Assembly (NCBI RefSeq): GCF_900115715.1
Contig: NZ_FOXM01000014.1
Coordinates: 55,144 to 119,143, forward strand
Length of the DNA: 64,000 nt
From: Geopseudomonas sagittaria
GTDB lineage: Bacteria; Pseudomonadota; Gammaproteobacteria; Pseudomonadales; Pseudomonadaceae
Reading direction: 5' to 3'
Part shown: positions 9,285 to 18,354 of the stretch, in pieces
Numbering within the stretch: position 1 is the first letter of the stretch
Layout of the letters: each line of letters opens with the position of its first letter
Notes under the pieces: model-generated
Databases searched by the model: none
Told to the model about the DNA's origin: nothing
Seen by the model: only the letters and a program-made list of their open reading frames with translations
Position numbers and translations under genes: made by a program

Positions 9285-9830
9285 TCACTCGGCGGTATAA
9301 CCCTCGACCAGGTGCAGGTCCTTGAGCTTCACGTAGTTGGCCGCGCTGTAGGTGAAGAACGCGCGCTCCTTGTCGCTCAGCGGCCGCGCCTGCTTCGCCG
9401 GGCTGCCGACGTACAGGTAGCCGCTCTGCAGCACCTTGCCCGGCGGCACCAGGCTGCCGGCGCCGATCACCACCTCGTCCTCGACCACCGCGCCGTCCAT
9501 GATGATCGCGCCCATGCCGACCAGCACGCGACTGCCGATCCTGCAGCCGTGCAGGGTCACCTTGTGGCCGACGGTGACGTCCTCGCCGATCTCCAGCGGA
9601 TAGCCGCCCGGGTTGAACGGCCCGGCGTGGGTGATGTGCAGCACGCTGCCGTCCTGGATGCTGGTGCGCGCGCCGATGCGGATGCTGTGCATGTCGCCGC
9701 GGATCACCGCCAGCGGCCACACCGAGCAGTCGTCGCCCAGCTCGACGTCGCCGATCACCACGGCGCTGGGATCGACGAAGGCGCGCTCGCCGAGCTGCGG
9801 GCGGTGCCCCTGGTAGGTTCTGATGGACAC
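9285..9830 (-). CDS. Gamma-class carbonic anhydrase-like hexapeptide protein
   Basis: A 181-residue left-handed beta-helix protein of the YrdA/gamma-carbonic anhydrase family. Hexapeptide repeats run through residues about 20-140. Potential zinc ligands are the histidines in SVLHITHAGPFN and in VGHKVTLHGC. The start is taken as the GTG at 9830, with AGGAG 8 bases upstream; an ATG at 9863 in the same frame would add 11 residues and lacks a better site. It is divergent from prlC, as PA0066 and PA0067 are in PAO1. Enzyme activity is uncertain because many family members are acyltransferase-like or inactive. Confidence 0.85.
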   Translation of the reverse strand: MSIRTYQGHRPQLGERAFVDPSAVVIGDVELGDDCSVWPLAVIRGDMHSIRIGARTSIQDGSVLHITHAGPFNPGGYPLEIGEDVTVGHKVTLHGCRIGSRVLVGMGAIIMDGAVVEDEVVIGAGSLVPPGKVLQSGYLYVGSPAKQARPLSDKERAFFTYSAANYVKLKDLHLVEGYTAE

Positions 9831-9911
9831 GATAGAAATCTCCTGAGCTGCGTTGTCGGTCATTTGTCATTAACATGACCCAGTGAATCTCCCGACTCAA
9901 GGTCCAATGCC

Positions 9912-11963
9912 GTGACTGCAACCAATCCCCTGCTGCAAGCCTTCGACCTGCCGCCCTACTCCAAGATCCGCCCCGAGCATGTCGAGCCGGCCGTCGACCA
10001 GATCCTCGCCGACAACCGCGCCGCCGTCGCCGCGATCCTGGAAAGCCAGGGCCAGAACCCCGACTGGAACGGCCTGGTGCTGGCGCTGGACGAGCTGAAC
10101 GCGCGCCTGGGTCGTGCCTGGAGTCCGGTCAGCCACCTCAACGCGGTGTGCAACAGCGCCGAGCTGCGTGCCGCCTACGAGGCCTGTCTGCCCAAGCTGT
10201 CGGCCTACTACACCGATCTGGGCCAGAACCGCGCGCTGTACCAGGCCTGGCATGCGCTGGCCGATAGCCCGGCGGCGGCCGGCTTCGACGCCGCCCAGCA
10301 GACCATCGTCAAGCACACCCTGCGCGACTTCCACCTCTCCGGCATCGACCTGCCGGAAGCCGAGCAGCAGCGTTACGGCGCGATCCAGATGAAGCTCTCC
10401 GAGCTGTGCAGCACCTTCTCCAACCAGGTGCTCGACGCCACCCAGGCGTGGACCAAGCAGATCGCCGACGAAGCCGCGCTGGCCGGCCTGCCGGATTCGG
10501 CCAAGGCGCAGATGCAGCAGGCCGCGCAGGCCAAGGGCCTGGATGGCTGGCTGGTGACCCTGGAGTTCCCCAGCTACTACGCGGTGATGACCTACGCCGA
10601 CGACCGCGCCCTGCGCGAGGAGCTGTACACCGCCTACGCCACCCGCGCCTCCGACCAGGGCCCCAACGCCGGCCAGCACGACAACGGCCCGCTGATGGCC
10701 GAGATCCTCGACCTGCGCCAGGAGCTGGCCAAGCTGCTGGGCTTCGCCCACTATGCCGAGCTGAGCCTGGCCACCAAGATGGCCGAGTCCACCGAGCAGG
10801 TGCTCGGCTTCCTCAGGGATCTGGCGGTGCGCGGCAAACCGTTCGCCGAGCAGGATCTGGCCGAGCTGCGCGCCTTCGCCGCAGAGCGCGGCGTGAACGA
10901 TCTTTCGAGCTGGGACGTCGGCTACTTCAGCGAGAAGCTGCGCCACCAGCGCTACGAGATTTCCCAGGAGCAGGTGCGCGCCTGGTTCCCGATCGACAAG
11001 GTGCTGTCCGGGCTGTTCGCCATCGTCGAGCGCCTGTACGGCATCCAGATCGAGGAGCTGTCCGGCTTCGACAGCTGGCACCCGGACGTGCGCCTGTTCG
11101 AGATCACGGAAAACGGCGCGCACGTCGGGCGCTTCTTCTTCGACCTCTACGCCCGCGCCAACAAGCGCGGCGGCGCCTGGATGGACGGCGCCCGCGACCA
11201 CTGGCGCAACAGCGCCGGCGAGCGGATCAGCCCGGTGGCCAACCTGGTGTGCAACTTCACCCCCGCAGTGGGCGGCAAGCCGGCGCTGCTGACCCACGAC
11301 GAGGTCACCACGCTGTTCCACGAGTTCGGCCACGGCCTGCACCACCTGCTGACCCGCGTCGACTATGCCGGCGTCTCCGGCATCAACGGCGTGGCCTGGG
11401 ACGCGGTCGAGCTGCCCAGCCAGTTCATGGAGAACTGGTGCTGGGAGTCGGAAGGCCTGGCGCTGATCTCCGGCCACTTCGAGAGCGGCGAGCCGCTGCC
11501 GCAGGCGCTGCTGGACAAGATGCTGGCGGCGAAGAACTTCCAGTCCGGGCTGATGCTGCTGCGCCAGCTGGAGTTCTCGCTGTTCGACTTCGAGCTGCAT
11601 GCCAGCCATGGCGACGGCCGCAGCGTGCTCGAGGTGCTGCAGGCGATCCGCGACGAGGTGTCGGTGATGCAGCCGCCGGCCTGGAACCGCTTCGCCAACA
11701 GCTTCTCGCACATCTTCGCCGGCGGTTACGCGGCCGGCTACTACAGCTACAAGTGGGCCGAGGTGCTCTCCGCCGATGCCTTCTCGAAGTTCGAGGAGGA
11801 GGGCGTGCTCAACCCGGCCACCGGCCGCGCCTTCCGCGAGGCGATCCTCGCCCGCGGCGGCTCGCTGGAGCCGATGCAGCTGTTCGTCGACTTCCGCGGC
11901 CGCGAGCCGTCGATCGACGCCCTGCTGCGCCACAGTGGCCTGACCGAGGAGGTGGCAGCATGA
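9912..11963 (+). CDS. prlC: Oligopeptidase A (M3 metallopeptidase)
   Basis: A 683-residue cytoplasmic zinc endopeptidase that degrades oligopeptides, including cleaved signal peptides. The catalytic HEFGH motif is at residues 470-474 (TTLFHEFGHGLHHLL), with the downstream glutamate-containing ENWCWESE segment as the third ligand region. Length and the opening NPLLQAFDLPPYSKI match Pseudomonas PrlC. The start is GTG at 9912; an ATG six bases earlier is out of frame. Its stop overlaps the yheV start (ATGA), so the two genes are coupled. Confidence 0.94.
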   Translation: MTATNPLLQAFDLPPYSKIRPEHVEPAVDQILADNRAAVAAILESQGQNPDWNGLVLALDELNARLGRAWSPVSHLNAVCNSAELRAAYEACLPKLSAYYTDLGQNRALYQAWHALADSPAAAGFDAAQQTIVKHTLRDFHLSGIDLPEAEQQRYGAIQMKLSELCSTFSNQVLDATQAWTKQIADEAALAGLPDSAKAQMQQAAQAKGLDGWLVTLEFPSYYAVMTYADDRALREELYTAYATRASDQGPNAGQHDNGPLMAEILDLRQELAKLLGFAHYAELSLATKMAESTEQVLGFLRDLAVRGKPFAEQDLAELRAFAAERGVNDLSSWDVGYFSEKLRHQRYEISQEQVRAWFPIDKVLSGLFAIVERLYGIQIEELSGFDSWHPDVRLFEITENGAHVGRFFFDLYARANKRGGAWMDGARDHWRNSAGERISPVANLVCNFTPAVGGKPALLTHDEVTTLFHEFGHGLHHLLTRVDYAGVSGINGVAWDAVELPSQFMENWCWESEGLALISGHFESGEPLPQALLDKMLAAKNFQSGLMLLRQLEFSLFDFELHASHGDGRSVLEVLQAIRDEVSVMQPPAWNRFANSFSHIFAGGYAAGYYSYKWAEVLSADAFSKFEEEGVLNPATGRAFREAILARGGSLEPMQLFVDFRGREPSIDALLRHSGLTEEVAA

Positions 11964-12244
11964 GCGAGGAAATCCTCAATCAGCCGGTGAAACGCTTCAT
12001 CGCCGGCGCGGTGTGCCCGGCCTGCGAGGCAATGGACACCATCCAGATGTGGGACGAGGACGGCACGCCCAATCGCCACTGCGTGACCTGCGGCTACGCC
12101 GACACCCTCGACGTCAATGGCAATTCGGTACCCAGGGAGCTGCCGACCCGGGTCAACGTCAGCGCGCTGAAACCGAAGGCGGCCGATCCCAAGGTGCAGA
12201 CCGTGCAGTTCTTCCCCAATCCGAAGCTGAAGAAGCCGGAGTAA
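11960..12244 (+). CDS. yheV: YheV-family putative zinc-ribbon protein
   Basis: A 94-residue cytosolic protein with two CxxC knuckles (CPACEAM and CVTCGYAD), the DUF2387/YheV pattern, followed by a proline/lysine-rich tail. It probably binds one zinc ion. The function is not established. In many gammaproteobacteria it sits directly after prlC, as here, with a 4-base start-stop overlap. A rho-independent terminator follows 16 bases after the stop. Confidence 0.85.
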   Translation: MSEEILNQPVKRFIAGAVCPACEAMDTIQMWDEDGTPNRHCVTCGYADTLDVNGNSVPRELPTRVNVSALKPKAADPKVQTVQFFPNPKLKKPE

Positions 12245-12260
12245 TCGGGGGCAACGGTCG

Positions 12261-12299
12261 AAAAGGCGTCCTGCGCGAGCAGGGCGCCTTTTTTGTTTC
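12261..12299 (+). terminator. Rho-independent terminator after prlC-yheV
   Basis: Stem AAAAGGCG(T)CCTGC / GCAGGGCGCCTTTT with a GCGA loop and a T-rich tail. It overlaps the last codon of the convergent GTPase gene by two bases and may act in both directions. Confidence 0.9.
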
Positions 12300-13266
12300 A
12301 GTCCAGCCGACAGGCCGCCAGCCCCGCCTGCAACGCCTCCGCGTCCCGCGCCTCGGCAAAGATCAGCTCCAGCCGCGAATCCCGACGCCACTCGCTGCTG
12401 CGCCACTCCAGTGGCGCGCCGTCCAGCGCGTTGGCGCTGTGCCAGCCGTCGTCCGCGCCGTGCAGCAGCAGCTTGGCGCGCCGCCAGGGCAGGGTGGCCA
12501 GCCAGGCGGCGACCTGGTCGCGCTCGAAGCGCTGGCTGGGGTGCCAGCGCCAGCCGATGCTCCAGCCGCCGTCTTCGGCATGGATCTGGCAGATCGGCTG
12601 CCCCGAATCGCTCCACAGCGCCGGCAGCTGGCCAGCACCTGTGGGTAACTTTTCCTCCACACTACCCGCCTGTGCCCGCGCGTGGATGCCCGGCAGCTCG
12701 CCGAGCGGCAGTCGCCCCTGCTCGGTCCACAGCAGCGGCCGCACCGGCAGCTGGGCGGCGAGCAGGGCGCGGGCAGTGGCGTCCAGCGCCTCGCTCTTGT
12801 TCAGCAGCAACAGCCCGGCCGCGCCCAGCGCGGCCTGCTGCGCCGGCGGCAGCGGCCGGCCGGCGGCCAGGGCGGCGGCGTCCAGCACCAGCACGCAGGG
12901 CTGCACGGCGAGCACCTCGCGCCACGGCGCGTCCTGCAGCTGGCGCAGCAGCTCGGCCGGGTGGCCGAGGCCGGAAGGCTCGATCAGCAGGCGGTCCGGG
13001 CGCGCCTGGCGCAGCAGACGGCCGAGACCGACCTGGAAGGGTGCGCCGTTGACGCAGCACAGGCAGCCGCCGGCCACCTCGCCGAGGGCGATGCCGTCTT
13101 CGTCGGTGGTCAGCAGCGCGGCATCCAGGCCGATCTGGCCGAACTCGTTGATCAGGATCGCCCAGCGCTCGCCGGCCGGCTTCTGCGCCAGCAGCTCGCG
13201 AATCAGGGTGGTCTTGCCGGCGCCCAGCGGGCCGGCGATCAGATGGGTGGGGATGTGCTTGAGCAT
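12298..13266 (-). CDS. COG0523 (G3E family) GTPase, putative metallochaperone
   Basis: A 322-residue P-loop GTPase of the CobW/YjiA/ZTCP group. The Walker A is GPLGAGKT (residues 11-18), the metal-binding CxCC motif is GCLCC (about 67-71), and LLLLNKSEALD supplies the guanine-specificity NK. A C-terminal CobW_C domain is short and degenerate. These proteins insert or sequester zinc (or cobalt) using GTP. It lies near a second COG0523 gene and folE2, suggesting a role in zinc limitation. No Zur box was seen in its own promoter. TGTGGATAA and TGTGGACAA motifs occur just upstream (13275-13316). Confidence 0.85.
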   Translation of the reverse strand: MLKHIPTHLIAGPLGAGKTTLIRELLAQKPAGERWAILINEFGQIGLDAALLTTDEDGIALGEVAGGCLCCVNGAPFQVGLGRLLRQARPDRLLIEPSGLGHPAELLRQLQDAPWREVLAVQPCVLVLDAAALAAGRPLPPAQQAALGAAGLLLLNKSEALDATARALLAAQLPVRPLLWTEQGRLPLGELPGIHARAQAGSVEEKLPTGAGQLPALWSDSGQPICQIHAEDGGWSIGWRWHPSQRFERDQVAAWLATLPWRRAKLLLHGADDGWHSANALDGAPLEWRSSEWRRDSRLELIFAEARDAEALQAGLAACRLD

Positions 13267-13447
13267 GGACTGCCTGTGGATAAGCCTGGGGGTAAGCTGT
13301 GCCCTGCTGTGGACAACTGCATCGGCGGGTCATTCTCGCCAGCTTACCGGCAAACCGCGATGGCCGCCCGCGCCAGCGCGGCGGTCGCCGGGTAAACTGC
13401 GCGCCAGCTCCGCTGCGGAGCCCCGTCCAGCCAACCGGAGCCCGTCC

Positions 13448-13801
13448 ATGCGCCAGATCCTGCCCTTCCTGCTCGCCGTCCTGCCGCTGCCGGCGCTGGC
13501 CGAGGCCTGTGTGGTGCACAGCCAGGGCCAGGGCGTGGCGGTGCAGGTCTGCCAGCAGAACGTCAGCATCCCCAAGGGGCTGTTCCGCGACGGCTTCTGC
13601 CAGCCGAAGCTCAAGGATCAGGAGATCAAGGTCGAGTTCGTCGAGCAGTGCCCCGAGGGCGCCTACGGCATCTGCAGCGGCGCCCAGGCCGGCGGCCCGG
13701 CCTACCGCCAGGACATCCACTACTACGGCGTGTCCAGCGACGCCCGCTTCCTCAAGCCGTTCTGCGAGGGACAGAGCGGCGGGGCGTGGCGCACGCCCTG
13801 A
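13448..13801 (+). CDS. Small exported cysteine-containing protein of unknown function
   Basis: A 117-residue protein. A clear Sec signal peptide (QILPFLLAVLPLPALAEA) precedes a mature domain with six cysteines (CVVHS, VCQQN, GFCQP, QCPEG, GICSG, PFCEG). It probably forms disulfides in the periplasm. Similar proteins occur beside zinc-related GTPase genes in Pseudomonas and are sometimes mislabelled 'NADH:ubiquinone oxidoreductase'. I do not recognise a function. It is divergent from the COG0523 gene and ends just before a structured repeat. Confidence 0.78.
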   Translation: MRQILPFLLAVLPLPALAEACVVHSQGQGVAVQVCQQNVSIPKGLFRDGFCQPKLKDQEIKVEFVEQCPEGAYGICSGAQAGGPAYRQDIHYYGVSSDARFLKPFCEGQSGGAWRTP

Positions 13802-13810
13802 GGGCCGGCT

Positions 13811-13935
13811 CACGATCTCGCGAGCTAGAGCCAGACAAAGCGAAATCGGTTGAGAAAGCGGAGTTTGCTGGGTGCAAATGAGCATCCCGAAACCGATTTC
13901 AACGCAGCATGGCCGACGCGCAGCAGATCATGAAC
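13811..13935. repeat. Structured dispersed repeat (about 125 bp)
   Basis: A non-coding element between convergent genes. Inner arms GAAATCGGTT (13842-13851) and AACCGATTTC (13891-13900) enclose a 39-base loop containing GAGAAAGCGGAGTTTGCTGG and TGCAAATGAGCAT. Outer GATCT (13814) and AGATC (13925) are also inverted. From memory, elements with the core AGAAAGCGGAGTTT...AAATGAGCAT recur many times in Pseudomonas genomes with a variable, compensating stem. No coding potential is seen. Confidence 0.6.
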
Positions 13936-13947
13936 AGGCCCTGAGGC

Positions 13948-15153
<1,206 letters not shown>

Positions 15154-15197
15154 CGGTTGACCTCGAATGGCAGACGGCAGCGCTTGGTTAAATTTGA

Positions 15198-15210
15198 GTT
15201 ATAACATAAC
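15198..15210. promoter_or_regulatory. Zur box between zigA and folE2
   Basis: Perfect inverted repeat GTTAT-AAC-ATAAC in the AT-rich divergent gap, matching the core of proteobacterial Zur boxes (GTTATANNATAAC). Both neighbours are classical zinc-starvation genes, so one box would repress both. Confidence 0.85.
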
Positions 15211-15243
15211 ATTTTCTCCCGCCTGACCACCAAGGGATTGCCG

Positions 15244-16155
15244 ATGAACAGCCTCAGCCTGCCGGATATCGCCGCGCAAACCACCACCGCCCGCCTGCCG
15301 CTGGAGCGGGTCGGCATGGCCGGCATCGCCCAGCCGGTCGTGCTCCTCGGCCAGCGCCTCGCCGCGCGGGTCAGCGCCGGGGTCAGCCTCGACGACGCGG
15401 CGGCGCGCGGCATCCACATGTCGCGCCTGTACCTGGCGCTGGCCGCGCTGGAAACGGAAGAGCTGACCCCGGCGCTGCTGGCCAGGGTGCTCGGCGAGTT
15501 CCTCGCCAGCCACCGCGAGCTGTCGGCGCGCGCCCAGCTGGAGATCCGCGGCGAGGCGCTGCTGCGGCGGCCGGCGCTGGTCAGTCCGCTGGCCGGCTGG
15601 AAGGGTTATCCGCTGGTAGTCGATGCCCAGCTGTATGCGGGCGGGCTGAGGGTGGAGCTGGAAGTGGCGATCGGCTACTCGTCGACCTGCCCGTGCTCGG
15701 CGGCGCTGGCCCGCCAGCTGCTCCAGCAGCGCTTCGCTGCCGACTTCGCTGGTCGGGAACTGGAACAGGGCGCGGTACTGGAGTGGCTGGGCAGCAGCGC
15801 CGGCAGCCTGGCCACCCCGCACAGCCAGCGCTCGACCGCCACGCTGCGCGTGCAACTATCCACAGCTGCCGTACACCTGCCGCTGCTGGAGCTGATCGAG
15901 CGCGCCGAGGCGGCGCTGGGCACCGCCCTGCAGACCGCGGTGAAGCGTGCCGACGAGCAGGCCTTCGCCCTGGCCAACGGCCAGAACCTGATGTTCTGCG
16001 AGGACGCAGCGCGGCGCCTGCACGCCGCGCTGCTGCGCCAGCCGGGGCTGGAGGCGTTCAGCGTGCGGGTGGAGCACGCCGAGAGCCTGCACGCCCACGA
16101 CGCGGTGGCGCAGAGTTTCTGGCGGCGGGCGGCTGAAGGCTGTTCGACTACCTGA
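15244..16155 (+). CDS. folE2: GTP cyclohydrolase FolE2 (type IB)
   Basis: A 303-residue enzyme that makes 7,8-dihydroneopterin triphosphate from GTP for folate synthesis. Unlike FolE it does not strictly require zinc, so it substitutes during zinc starvation. The metal-site motif SSTCPCSAAL (about 140-149) is typical of FolE2. The central RVGMAGIAQPVVL and FCEDAARRLHAAL segments also match. The start is the ATG at 15244 behind AAGGG. The gene is divergent from zigA under a shared Zur box. The frame ends at 16155 in front of a decayed hemerythrin gene. Confidence 0.92.
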   Translation: MNSLSLPDIAAQTTTARLPLERVGMAGIAQPVVLLGQRLAARVSAGVSLDDAAARGIHMSRLYLALAALETEELTPALLARVLGEFLASHRELSARAQLEIRGEALLRRPALVSPLAGWKGYPLVVDAQLYAGGLRVELEVAIGYSSTCPCSAALARQLLQQRFAADFAGRELEQGAVLEWLGSSAGSLATPHSQRSTATLRVQLSTAAVHLPLLELIERAEAALGTALQTAVKRADEQAFALANGQNLMFCEDAARRLHAALLRQPGLEAFSVRVEHAESLHAHDAVAQSFWRRAAEGCSTT

Positions 16156-16170
16156 AGGAGGTCGAGGGGG

Positions 16171-16521
16171 GTGATCGCCCGCAAGGAGGCCAGAAATTTG
16201 GAGGGCGTGCGGCACGGGCTGGTGAGCTAAGCGATCGCCCACAATACCTTCGAGGAGTCGCTGATGGAGAAGGCCGACTACCCGATGCTCGATGCCCACC
16301 GCGAGGTCCACGAGACTTTCAAGGAGCGGGCCAATGAATTACTGCAGAAACTGCACGACTGCACCAACTGCGTGAAGATCGTCGCGCGGGCACGCATCTA
16401 TATCGGCCTGTGGCTGATCAGCCATGTCAAGCAGGACGACATGGACTACGTTCCCTATATACGCAAGATCGTTGGCAAGGGCGGTTACATGTCCTCGCTG
16501 CTCAGCCGTTATTTCCGCTGA
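16171..16521 (+). pseudogene. Decayed bacteriohemerythrin gene
   Basis: An open stretch from 16264 encodes 85 residues that match only the C-terminal two thirds of a bacteriohemerythrin (ADYPMLDAHREVHETF, ISHVKQDDMDYVPY). Reading upstream in the same frame, EARNLEGVRHGLVS, a TAA at 16228-16230, then AIAHNTFEESLM continues the same family. A stop codon therefore sits inside the four-helix bundle. The N-terminal iron-ligand helix (HxxL...) is missing. The intact protein would bind O2 at a di-iron site. An ATG at 16264 might still yield a fragment, but it lacks most iron ligands. Confidence 0.7.
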
Positions 16522-17048
16522 AGCCTCTGCGCATCGCTCAGGAAGGCTCGCGGCGCGCCTTGGCCTGGGCCTTGCGCTTCTGCCCCACCACATTGCTCCG
16601 GCTCGAGGCGGTGGAGCGGCCATGGCTCACCGCAAATTCGGCCAAAAATACCTGATGCCACTGATGCATGGCTTATTCCTCGATGCGTCGGACTGTTTTA
16701 TCAATAAACCTGACCATGGAAGATCAGAAACGCGCGAATTCTGCGCAATTGCCTGACATGAATCAATCGAGAAAATGATACTTGCCGATAGCCATTTCCA
16801 ATGAAAAACCAAGGCATAGACCATCGATATAATTATTTGTCGCCTTTATGAAAAGGCGCTCCTTATACGTCGCGTTGATATCAAAATAAAGTCGCTTTGA
16901 TATAAGAAGTGCGACAGCGAATATCCGCCATGCGCGCAGAAATCCGACCAACGGTAATCACCTGCCGGCCGCGGCGCCTGCAGGGCGGGGCGCTGATCCC
17001 GCCTGTGCGCCAGGCCACGGCGGCAGGTAGAGCCGCCGCAGCGCGGCC
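16522..17048. other. Gene-free, partly AT-rich gap
   Basis: No convincing gene is present. From about 16640 to 16950 the base composition drops well below the flanks. Two dyads are visible: CGCCTTT-ATGA-AAAGGCG (16841-16858) and ATATCAAA...TTTGATAT around 16879-16904. The open frames here are under 70 codons, lack ribosome-binding sites and have no family resemblance. The remainder (16955-17048) is GC-rich and may hold the end of the convergent PepSY transcript. Confidence 0.6.
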
Positions 17049-18275
17049 CTAGCCCTGAGCGAGCCCCCGCGCGCGGACTTCCGGCATACGGGTCGCCAGC
17101 GCTGCCTGCCGACGCGCCGCGCGCTTCCTCAGCCAGATGACGATGCCGGTCAGCGACAGCATGGCCACCATCAGGCCCATGAACGACACCAGGATGCGCC
17201 CCGGCAGGCCGAGGATGCGCCCGGAGTGCAGGGGGAACTGCGCCTGCATGAACACCTCGCCGGCGCTGCCGCTGCCGGGGATCTGCGTGCCGAGCAGGCG
17301 GCCGTCCTGGGCGTCGAGGTACAGCCAGGGATTGCCCAGGCCGCCGTCGCCGTGCTCGTTCTCCAGGGTGAAGAAGCCGACCCCGTAGAGGTCGTACTCG
17401 GCGGAGTGGAAGATGCCGCCCGCCGGCAGGTCGAGACCCAGGCGCGCGGCTTCGGCCGCGGCGCGCTGCAGTATCTCGACACGGCCGAGCGCCGGCTCGC
17501 GCTGCTCGTCGAGAGTGACCGGCGTGCGGCTGGCGAACGGGCTGGGCGAGAGCGGCGAGAACAGCTCGACCAGCGGGCGCATCACCTGCACGTTGAGGTT
17601 CATCGACACCGAGGTGACCGCCAGCACCAGCAGCAACGCCCATACCCAGACGCCGCCGGAACGGTGCAAATCGAAGTTGAGCGGGTAGCCGCCGCGCCGC
17701 CAGCGGAAGGCGAACGACTTGCGCCAGGCGCGGCGGCTGGGGAAGGACAGCCAGAGGGCGACCAGGCAGTCGAGGCACCAGACGATGGCGACCACGCCGA
17801 ACAGCAGCACGCCGAGTTCCAGGCCGAAGCCGTCGGGGATGTGCAGGCTGTAGTGCAGCTTGTAGAGGAACGGCAGCAGGTTCTCGCGGCTCAGCGAGAT
17901 CTCGCCCCACTGGCGGCTGCCCTGCACCGCACCGCTGACCGGGTCGAGGGCAAGCTGGTTGAAGCCCAGCGCGAAGGCCTTGCCGGTGGCCGGATCAATA
18001 CGCGGGTCGACGCTAACCCCCAGCGCGTGGCCGGGCTCGACGGCCAGCGGCAGCCAGGAGACGCGCAGGCGCGGGTCGCTGGCCTCGAGGGCGTCGGCGA
18101 GCGCCAGCGGCGCCTGCGCCGGGCCGCTGCTGCGCGCCTCGAACAGGTCGGGGTTGAGCCACTCGTCCAGCTCGTGATCCCAGGAGATCAGCGCGCCGGT
18201 GAGGCCGGCGACGAACAGGAACAGGGCGATGAACAGGCCGCACCAGCGGTGCAGCAGGACCAGCAGGGGCCGCAT
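17049..18275 (-). CDS. PepSY-domain inner-membrane protein (iron-uptake associated)
   Basis: A 408-residue PepSY_TM protein. There are four main hydrophobic helices: near residues 10-32 (VAGLTGALISWDHELD follows), about 160-185, about 210-230 and about 345-370 (MLSLTGIVIWLRKR). Periplasmic PepSY segments lie between them. Proteins of this class are encoded next to TonB-dependent siderophore receptors and are thought to act in ferric reduction or siderophore processing at the inner membrane. The start is the ATG at 18275. It follows the receptor gene by about 80 bp on the same strand, so it is probably co-transcribed and Fur-controlled. Confidence 0.85.
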   Translation of the reverse strand: MRPLLVLLHRWCGLFIALFLFVAGLTGALISWDHELDEWLNPDLFEARSSGPAQAPLALADALEASDPRLRVSWLPLAVEPGHALGVSVDPRIDPATGKAFALGFNQLALDPVSGAVQGSRQWGEISLSRENLLPFLYKLHYSLHIPDGFGLELGVLLFGVVAIVWCLDCLVALWLSFPSRRAWRKSFAFRWRRGGYPLNFDLHRSGGVWVWALLLVLAVTSVSMNLNVQVMRPLVELFSPLSPSPFASRTPVTLDEQREPALGRVEILQRAAAEAARLGLDLPAGGIFHSAEYDLYGVGFFTLENEHGDGGLGNPWLYLDAQDGRLLGTQIPGSGSAGEVFMQAQFPLHSGRILGLPGRILVSFMGLMVAMLSLTGIVIWLRKRAARRQAALATRMPEVRARGLAQG

Positions 18276-18354
18276 GGGGGTACTCCGAATCGACGATGGA
18301 AAATGACCGGCCCCGCCCGCCGGATGGCGCGCGGGGCGGTCAAGGGGCAAGCGG

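Noticed and set aside
13275..13316. A third DnaA-box cluster before the COG0523 GTPase gene
   Set aside because: Only one perfect box (TGTGGATAA) and one relaxed box in the same orientation, without the inverted 12-bp spacing seen elsewhere.
16264..16521. Intact small hemerythrin gene starting at the internal ATG
   Set aside because: The family-consistent sequence continues upstream through a stop codon, and the product would lack the first ligand helix, so a pseudogene is the better call.
16763..16951. A 62-codon minus-strand frame in the AT-rich gap
   Set aside because: No ribosome-binding site, no recognisable family and it overlaps a dyad; AT-rich DNA here gives random short frames.
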